In this document: positions 57,201 through 64,000 of the stretch, in pieces
Layout: the number at the start of each line of letters is the position of its first letter
How positions within the stretch are numbered: the first letter of the stretch is position 1
From: Citrus sinensis
Taxonomy: Eukaryota; Streptophyta; Magnoliopsida; Sapindales; Rutaceae
Length of the DNA stretch: 64,000 bases
Direction of reading: 5' to 3'
NCBI RefSeq assembly: GCF_022201045.2
Contig: NC_068563.1
Coordinates: 1,984,001-2,048,000, forward strand
Notes under the pieces: model-generated
Told to the model about the DNA's origin: nothing
The model's input: the letters and a program-made list of their open reading frames with translations, nothing else
Databases searched by the model: none
Made by a program: the position numbers and the translations under genes

Positions 57201-57611
57201 CAAGCATGGTATCTCTTTTATGAGTATCTGATCTGCCTGTGCTTATTAGCAATATCTCGCTTATTTCTTGTATTGTCAATTTTGTTTTGAATGCTTTTGT
57301 TGAATTTACAGGTGAAAGAGTTAGCTACTTCTGAAGATACAATTGCTAGCATGTCTGAAACTCTTGATGATATCATTACCGAGGCAAAACTTGTAAAGAC
57401 TGCCCTTGGAAGCTCCCTACCTGTTAGTTGGATAGCTGAGTCAGATGATGGATCAATCAATGAAAATACGGACAGTGAGTCAGGCGATATTCATGGAGAC
57501 TCTAGCAATGAAAAGATGGATTCAGTTTCTGCTGCGGGATTTGAGATGGTGGAGCTCCTAATACTCGCAGCTCAGATCTTGAAGGACAGCACAACCAAGG
57601 AGAATTCCTGA
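51222..57611 (+). CDS. Large coiled-coil protein of unknown function
   Basis: Seventeen exons join in frame into 658 residues (51222-51294, 51394-51487, 51580-51688, 51821-51859, 51976-52059, 52196-52257, 52639-52741, 54174-54311, 54570-54638, 54735-54791, 54877-55143, 55595-55678, 55813-55923, 56195-56265, 56523-56744, 56926-57019, 57312-57611). The N-terminal two-fifths are heptad-rich (ALMARIQQLEHERDELRKDI, LEQEIENLKKKIAACAREN, LEELSSENIELKKQNATL). Further coiled coil lies in the middle and near the end, with an acidic C-terminus. No transmembrane or enzymatic domain was seen. From memory it resembles a conserved plant protein (Arabidopsis At1g24560-like) annotated only as coiled-coil or golgin/myosin-tail-like. 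A cytoskeletal, endomembrane or scaffold role would be a guess. The donor of exon 3 lies within a 32-bp tandem duplication. Confidence 0.85.
51674..51737 (+). repeat. 32-bp tandem duplication containing a splice donor
   Basis: The segment starting GCCTATCGAATTAAAGTAGA occurs at 51674-51705 and again at 51706-51737. Each copy holds the exon 3 end and the GTAGAA donor. Using the first donor (after 51688) keeps the reading frame with exon 4. The second would add 32 nt and shift it. Confidence 0.9.
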
Positions 57612-58523
57612 AGTGGAAGCTGGTTTGAACTCCCTATGCTCGGATTTGTGAATATACTTTTTCCGGTTTGTTTATTCTTTTGCCCCAGTTGAGGTTTTGA
57701 AGTTTATCATTTCTTGTACATTATGTTAGTAGCCTGGGTGAAATGAAAATTTGCCGGTTCAAGTGGAAGATTTTGTGCAGCGGTAGAATGGGCCGGCATG
57801 AAACATGGGTGCAGTATTTGCCATTGTGAGGCCTGGAAGTGTGTTTTCACATTTGATTTGTCGCCTTAAATTTCAAATCTATTATGAGGGAGTACTTGGG
57901 ATTTGAATCCCTGGGACACACACATGGGTATGGCAATTTACTAGTTACTTGTACAGTGAGCGATACCTTAATTGGTTTAATATATTTGATATTATGGTGC
58001 AGAAGCTCAAGTTCCAAATGTCTTCTGTTTATTTGATTTGTAAGTATCTTTATTTTGTCCTTCTAATCTGAGTGTTAAAGCTCCCTACGTTTTGCCTGAA
58101 ATGCATTTTGATCAGTAGTTTTGCAGCATTTTGGGTGTGTTCGAATCCTGCGAAGAAAATATAGTTGACGTTCCTTGTTTGTAATTAGGTTACAAGACAA
58201 GAAAGTTGTATCGCCTGTGGGTGCTGGTTTGCTCGAAGTGGTAAAATTTCTTGGAATAGTTGAAAAGGTTTGATGTGAAAACCCCTCTCACGAGTAAAAA
58301 TGAAACAAACGAACAAAATGGGCGCCTCTTTGATTCTTATCATGAGCAGCAAATGTCGTAACAATCTGGGCCAACACTTATTTCAAGCACACTCAAACCT
58401 CAAAGGAAATACATCAGTGCCACAAATCGTAATTGGATCAAACACCAACAACAAAGTTCAGAAATGAGTACGATTTACGCACAAAATACTACAAATAATA
58501 ATAATAAAAAAATCCACTTGAAG
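57612..58523. other. Convergent spacer between the coiled-coil and WLIM1 genes
   Basis: Both genes end toward each other here, so it holds their 3' untranslated regions. No additional gene. Confidence 0.5.
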
Positions 58524-59586
58524 TTATGATTCGGCAGCAATTTGGACAGGAGTTGGCTTCTCAGAGATTTGACTCTTCTCAAGATCACTCTCAAGCTGGC
58601 TGTAGTTTCCTTTCTCCCTGAAGAGTTGTATGTGATGATGCTTGCAGTAGAGTTTCCCCTCATGGGCAATATAATTTGATGGGCTGATGGTGCAACCTCC
58701 ATGGCTGCACTTGAAGCAGCTCCTATGATATGCGGCGCCATTTACAGAAACCTATATATATGTATGTATGTATGTATCACATAAAACACCGGCAATTATT
58801 AGAATCAGAAGCTGCTTTGTTTATTCATTCAATATGGTTAAAATCGTATCAAACCCGTTTGAATGTTGGGCAAATGCATGAATGTTTGTTACCTTCTCAG
58901 TTGGATAAACAGTCCTATCGCATCCCACACATTTATCTCTGGTGCCCACAAACTTGTTGGAGACTTTCTGTGCATTCTGTTAGATGAGATTTAATGAATA
59001 CAGGTTACAATGGAGCAGTTGAAACAATTATGATCACTTGACATAAATAAATGTGCTTAAAAGAATCTAATGTGACGATCTACACATTGCTTTATTTCGA
59101 GAATATAGTTATGAAGGGTACCTCATTTTCAACGAGCTTTTCAGGTTTCACAATCTTTGGTGTTCCTGAAAGAATACACAAGAGGCAATTATGTGTCAGA
59201 TCAAATTCACCATAAAGGGAGTTCATAAATTTATAATATAAATTGGTTTTATACCTTCAAAACTCTTCTCCAGGCTGCCAGTTCTCTTGAAGAGCTGATC
59301 AAAGTGAGGCCTGCAATACAGGACCCCCTCAAAGGAATTGAAGTTGCTGAGCTGCAAATTAATGTAACATCAACACATGCTCAACATTGGCTTTAAAGAA
59401 AGAAAGAGCAAATACTTTTAAAGGGTTTGGTTTCCATGCATATACCTTGAGGGTTCCTTTGCAATGGTGGCACCGGAAGCAAGCTTTGTGATAGACCCGA
59501 TTATCGGCCGTCAACTTATCAACAAGGTACACAGTTTTGTCACAGGCCATGCATTTTTGTTGGGTTCCTCCAAAGGGTGATGCCAT
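58524..59586 (-). CDS. WLIM1: Plant two-LIM-domain protein, WLIM1 type
   Basis: Five exons (59586-59446, 59351-59255, 59165-59122, 58976-58893, 58751-58524) encode 197 residues. LIM domain 1 (residues about 11-63) reads CMACDKTVYLVDKLTADNRV then HKACFRCHHCKGTL and CRPHFDQLF. LIM domain 2 (about 107-160) reads CVGCDRTVYPTEK then HRSCFKCSHGGCTISPSNY and CKHHHIQLF. All zinc-ligand positions are present. The linker GTPKIVKPEK is typical of WLIM1. Plant WLIM proteins bind and bundle actin filaments and shuttle to the nucleus, where some act in transcription. The C-terminus is about ten residues longer than usual and polar (SQISEKPTPVQIAAES). All introns are GT-AG. Confidence 0.92.
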
Positions 59587-60423
59587 GGCTGCTGCTTGCT
59601 AGCTAGCTAGCTTCCGGTCCAACCGAACCTCAGATTTATTATATTAAGAGAAGCAACTTCTTCTTTTTTTGTGTTTTATTGATGATAATGAGGAGAAAAA
59701 AAGAAACCAAAATGTGAGGGGAAAAAACCAGTGGAATTACAGTGAATTACGGGTAACTTGTAAGTGAATTTATAGAAATGATTGATAGGAATGGCCTGGC
59801 AACTTATCGCTATCATTTTGTCCGAATTTAAAGCAATCTCAATAGGAGCCGCAGTGCTGCAACTATACTAATTTTTTTTAAGAGAAACAAAAAGTTTTTT
59901 ACTTTCTATTTCAAAAGCAATTTCTCTTACCAAATGCTTTTAAATACAATTTAAATTTGTATGAAATTTAAGATAAAAATCTCTAGGGACAATTATTTAA
60001 CATGTGGAAGATCAATAAGGATGAGCCTTTTCCTTTTGTCAAGAGTGGTGGACCTCAAGGCAGCAGAATTTCATCATGAAGGGCTTAGCTGTATTCCTAG
60101 TTGGTTGCTTTTGCTTTGCTGTAATAATGGTTTTCTATTAGCTGCTGCATGATCAATGAGATTTTAGGTGCCAAACTGCCAATGAAATCAGTTGGCCCAC
60201 TTATCAATCTCATAGTCAAGTAATTAGTTAGATCAATTATCTTCCCATTTGGTAAAACCATCCATCAAAATATTCTATTTAAAAGCTACAACATAATTAT
60301 TAATGAACGTCGTTTTTAATTGGTGAGCTGTACACTATCAGAACGAAATTATGTTCGAGGTTTTATAGTATTTCCATGAAGAAATTGTAGTATCAATATA
60401 CAAATGTAGCAGTAACGACAACC
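59587..60423. other. WLIM1 upstream region
   Basis: Presumptive promoter and leader of WLIM1 on the minus strand, then A+T-rich spacer. No gene. Confidence 0.45.
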
Positions 60424-60495
60424 GGGCATTTGGTCTAGTGGTATGATTCTCGCTTTGGGTGCGAGAGGTCCCGAGTTCGATTCTCGGAATGCCCC
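60424..60495 (+). tRNA. tRNA-Pro (anticodon UGG)
   Basis: A 72-nt cloverleaf: acceptor GGGCATT pairs with AATGCCC, followed by discriminator C. The D-arm holds the A-box TGGTCTAGTGG. Anticodon stem TCTCGC/GCGAGA closes a TTTGGGT loop with anticodon TGG (UGG). T-arm CCGAG/CTCGG encloses TTCGATT, the B-box. No intron; the 3' CCA is not encoded, as expected for a plant nuclear tRNA. All stems pair fully. Confidence 0.96.
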
Positions 60496-60718
60496 ATTTA
60501 TCCTCCATGCATTTTACTCAAAACTTCTAAATCTACACATATTTTCTTCTTCCTCACACTTAGTAGATGATTTTTTTTACTCAGACTCGATAGAAATTTT
60601 TTATTATGAAGAACATAAGTAGTAGTACAATAACTCTCTGTGAAAAAAATGACTGAACCATCCAGGCACGAAAGTATACTGCTTAGGCATACTTACAAGG
60701 CCTATAAAGTATAAACGT

Positions 60719-60935
60719 GTAGCATGACATTCTCCACCAATAACAAAGAGGAAAAGCATGTTAATAAACCGCCTACATGTGCACATACTCACAACCTCTT
60801 TACGCATGTAGCATGACATTCTCCATCAATAGCAAAGAAGAGGAAAAGCATGCCATTTTTCACCAATAACAACGAAGAGGAAAGGCATATGAATGAATGC
60901 TAACAAGGCACCTACATAAGCACATACTTACAAGC
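60719..60935 (+). repeat. Imperfect tandem repeats between the tRNA and its pseudo-copy
   Basis: GCATGACATTCTCCACCAAT followed by AACAAAGAGGAAAAGCATG-like text occurs three times (about 60722, 60809 and 60850, the last truncated). CCTACATGTGCACATACTCAC recurs as CCTACATAAGCACATACTTAC. These suggest repeated local duplication. Confidence 0.7.
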
Positions 60936-61000
60936 CCCCGAGTTCCATTCTCGGAACGCCCCATTTATCCTCCATGCGTTTTACTCAATTTTCACATCTA
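60936..61000 (+). pseudogene. 3'-half tRNA-Pro pseudogene with copied 3' flank
   Basis: From CCCGAGTTCCATTCTCGG through AACGCCCC and on into CATTTATCCTCCATGC and TTTTACTCAA, it matches the T-arm, acceptor and downstream flank of the tRNA-Pro at 60424. The 5' half is missing. The conserved B-box G has changed (TTCG to TTCC) and one acceptor base differs (AATG to AACG). It cannot fold as a tRNA. Confidence 0.85.
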
Positions 61001-64000
61001 AACTACACTCAAAGTTCATATTATATTCAAGGAATAATAAAATCATATGTAAAGTAAGATCCGATTGCAATGAACAATCAGTGATGCTTTGGAGATCGCT
61101 GGCCACATGCAGACATCTGATGCCACCATCAAAATATTCCATCTCATTGAGAAATGGCTGCAATCAACATCTTCAAGTCAATATAACTTAAATGACCACT
61201 AACTCTTTCATAATTTTATTTTTTAACAAATTGACATGACATCTCAGTTAAATTAAGTACAAAATAATATAAATAAATGGCATGGCGAATGGATATTCTC
61301 ATTCAATCATTTGTTTTTATCATGCATCACTTTGTGCAAGAGATATGGGGGTTTGTCACTGAATCCTTTATTTAGTTTCTTGAGTGGAAACAGGAGATTT
61401 TGAGGTTGAAATCCATTAAACTATAACCTAAAAGAAAAAAAAAAAATAGTACTTTGTTATTTTGAAAATTATAAATTATACAATCAAACAAAATATTTGA
61501 GGACGCAATTTCCTCCCTATAATTTTTTAATTTTACCACTTAATCTTATGGTTTTTATAATAATTTATCATTTCCTTGATACTAAAACTTTCAGCAAACA
61601 ATCCCTTTTTTATTTAGAATTTTGACGTGATGAGAATATTGGAGTATTATGAAAATTATAAAGAAAATAAATGGTTAAACAAAAAACATTGGGAGAAAAG
61701 TGTCAATATTCTCCTTTAATTAAAAAAAAAAAGTTAAGGATTGAGGCCGTGGCTCATCTTGAATCAACACTTAAGAGCCTAAGATTAGTAGCTGAAGCAT
61801 CTCATGATTCGCTTTTTGGGAAAAATAAACTTATATTTCAACCAAATATTTGATTAGATGCCATCAACTTTTAAACAAAGTTATTAACTTAAACAGACAT
61901 CAACTTGTTTAATAATTTAGTTGATTTAACAGCAAGTCGTCCTTGCTTTTTTGATTGACTGAAAAAGTATTGGATTCTTTCCTTTAAATTAAGAAGAGAA
62001 GTTATATTAAAATAGTATATTATCGGCTCTCATAGAAACAACCGAAATTAATTAACAGAAATAATAAACTAATTGAGGATGAATATATTAAAATTTTGTG
62101 GTAGTTGAATGAAAATAAGATAAAAAAAGGTAGTATAATAATAATTTCTCTTATTATTATAATTTTTTTGTTTCTTCGTATGGAGGGCATGTTCATTGTG
62201 AAGTTCAAAGCTTCTTTTCAGCTTCAAGACGGATGGAAAAGTAAAAAAATAAAATTAAAACTCTTTTCGGGTTTCATTGTAATACACCAGGCAACCCTTG
62301 TTTGCTATATCTATTAAAACGAGGCACAGAATTTAATTTAAAACAATAGACTCTTTTTTTTTTTTTTGGTTGTTTTTCTGCAAATGTATTAAATTTCGTT
62401 AGGGGCCCAAGAAGATAAGTTGTAGAAGATGTAACAAATTACACATATGTAATTGAACAAGATCTAAGCATCCTCAGTTAAATTTTTGAGTTAAATTTTT
62501 GTGAATAGAACTTGGCGGGTAATTGCAGTAATTTACATACTTAAAATATTATACATGTTTATCAAATATATGTATGTATTTGTTGATAACAAATAAAAAT
62601 TGGGTATATATTGATGAAGCTTGGTAACAAATACATAACGCAAAACAATATCATAGATATATTTAGATTTGTCATATTTTATGTGTTCTTAATCTACTCG
62701 AAACTGTTAATGGGATTTGGCTGTGGTATACTATATATCTAGATAAAGAATTGAAAACTGAAAAAAAAAAAAGAAATTAGTATATTTGATTACAAGCTAG
62801 TTTCAGGGTCACTTTTTCTGAAGAGTAATGTTATACTTACATAGTTAGGACACATTATATACTCGTTAGTTAGTGTTGCAAGACTAACACATTAATGATA
62901 GTTAATAATAAAGTCGATAAGCAAAGATTGCTGAGGGTTGTCTCGAGCTAGTCCACTCAGAATTTTCTCGTAGACTCTAAGTTCTTAATTTATTTAAACA
63001 TAATAAAATAACGACAATGCTATACTTTACTTATTCGGGATACTTAATTTATATCCTAATTGTTATTGCTTTATTTAATTGACTCAAGTGATAATTAGCT
63101 ATCAAGTCTTATTTAAATGGTGAAATTCTATTGATGACATATTAGTTGAGATACAAATTTAGTATCCCAACTAATTAAATATAGCATTACTCATAAAATA
63201 AATTAGAAACCCCTTTTTCTGACTTAATACCTCCTAATGCCATTCAATCTTAACTCTATTTATCAAAATATTAAAACAATATTTTTATTAACACACACAT
63301 GGCTAGTTAAGCTTTTTGTTAATTAAGATTAGATAATATACAGTGCTCTCCACTTTTCAAATTATTAAGAACAAGCATGTTGGGACGAGCATCTTCCTTT
63401 ATTAACCTTACAGGGAGCCTATGCCTATCTTTCTTCAGCATGAGTAAAATTCATTTCACGTAGAATTTATTAATAAAATTTCTGAATACATACAATACCT
63501 GCAAATTTCTACTCGTAAAACTTTCACATAAGCATATGCATACATACTTACATAGCTTAGCACGGTTTAATATATGTCAAACTTTAAAAAGTAACAAAAC
63601 CACTACTTACGCTTTACATGTACGTAACTGTGTATTCTCAAGTCTCAACTGTGCACGTAACGTTAGTATAAAATTGTTTCTCATATAAATTTTGCACTGC
63701 ACTTACAGCACCGTACCAAAAAGTTCAGAGAGAAAAAGGAAACAATGCAATGAATAGTAAATAAATAAACGAAGCTGCTATGTGAAATAGCCAAGTAATG
63801 GAGCTAGGAATCGTAACTTTATTCATCCATCACTTGCTTTTTTTTCTTGCAGCTTTAAATCTCACAGCCTAAAATACTTTTAACTTGCATTTTGATAAGT
63901 TATTCTAGCTTTTAAACATATCTGGTGCGTCTTATCCTTTAATTATATACATGTTACCATGTACGCGGCAACCCCTAATTGGCTACTCTCTGGGTTATTT
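61001..64000. other. Gene-free A+T-rich right end of the window
   Basis: No supportable gene. A small open frame at 61671-61853 encodes a lysine-rich start and HLESTLKSLRLVAEASHDS, but with no known relative. An open stretch near 62105-62317 is low-complexity. A T-run at about 62349-62362 resembles the tail of a minus-strand LINE or retroposed copy, without recognisable coding sequence next to it. Confidence 0.45.

Noticed and set aside
60719..60935. CRISPR-like spaced repeats
   Set aside because: Repeats are few, imperfect and of unequal spacing, in plant nuclear DNA; they are a local tandem duplication.
61671..61853. Small lysine-rich open frame
   Set aside because: No homologue recognised, no promoter or splice context, and surrounding DNA is low-complexity; kept as a note only.

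Overview
This window is nuclear DNA from a eudicot plant: A+T-rich intergenic sequence, genes with many short GT-AG introns, plant-only protein families, plant MITEs, LTR and LINE relics, and an endogenous plant pararetrovirus. The gene set and element types fit a woody eudicot such as Citrus, but that species guess is inference.

Region by region. 0-7.6 kb: a decayed hAT-type transposase, a 5'-truncated LINE with a 12-bp target duplication, and two intronless J-domain-like genes. The second of these is broken by a 1.5-kb solo LTR and by a stop codon. 8.0-10.3 kb: an intact four-exon NRT1/PTR FAMILY (NPF1-like) transporter. 11.2-16.4 kb: a second LINE stub, a MULE-type MITE with a 9-bp target duplication, a mosaic duplication of the 1.3-2.1 kb and 5.1-5.3 kb segments, and two more J-like genes (one dead, one open). 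16.9-25.3 kb: a tandem pair of intact 14-exon nucleobase-ascorbate transporters. 25.3-33 kb: gene-free, with several MITEs and microsatellites. 33.06-35.09 kb: a three-exon CYSTM/WINDHOSE-type small membrane protein. 39.28-41.51 kb: a six-exon single-Myb-histone telomere-repeat-binding factor with a telo-box in its leader. 43.49-50.69 kb: one complete but mutated Caulimoviridae genome unit, linearised at its tRNA-Met primer-binding site and lodged inside an older MITE. 51.2-57.6 kb: a 17-exon coiled-coil protein. 58.5-59.6 kb: a five-exon WLIM1-type LIM protein. 60.4 kb: tRNA-Pro(UGG), with a truncated pseudo-copy 0.5 kb downstream. 61-64 kb: no gene recognised.

Each plant gene appears to be independently transcribed. 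The two real clusters are the J-like array (four members, none keeping the HPD histidine) and the NAT pair (thirteen of fourteen coding exons identical in length). The most striking structure is the nested pararetrovirus-in-MITE insertion about 0.5 kb upstream of the start codon of the coiled-coil gene. Exon coordinates were worked out by hand from GT-AG sites, reading frame and family similarity. They give uninterrupted frames of 585 (NPF), 526 and 534 (NATs), 99 (CYSTM), 303 (TRB), 658 (coiled coil) and 197 (WLIM1) residues.
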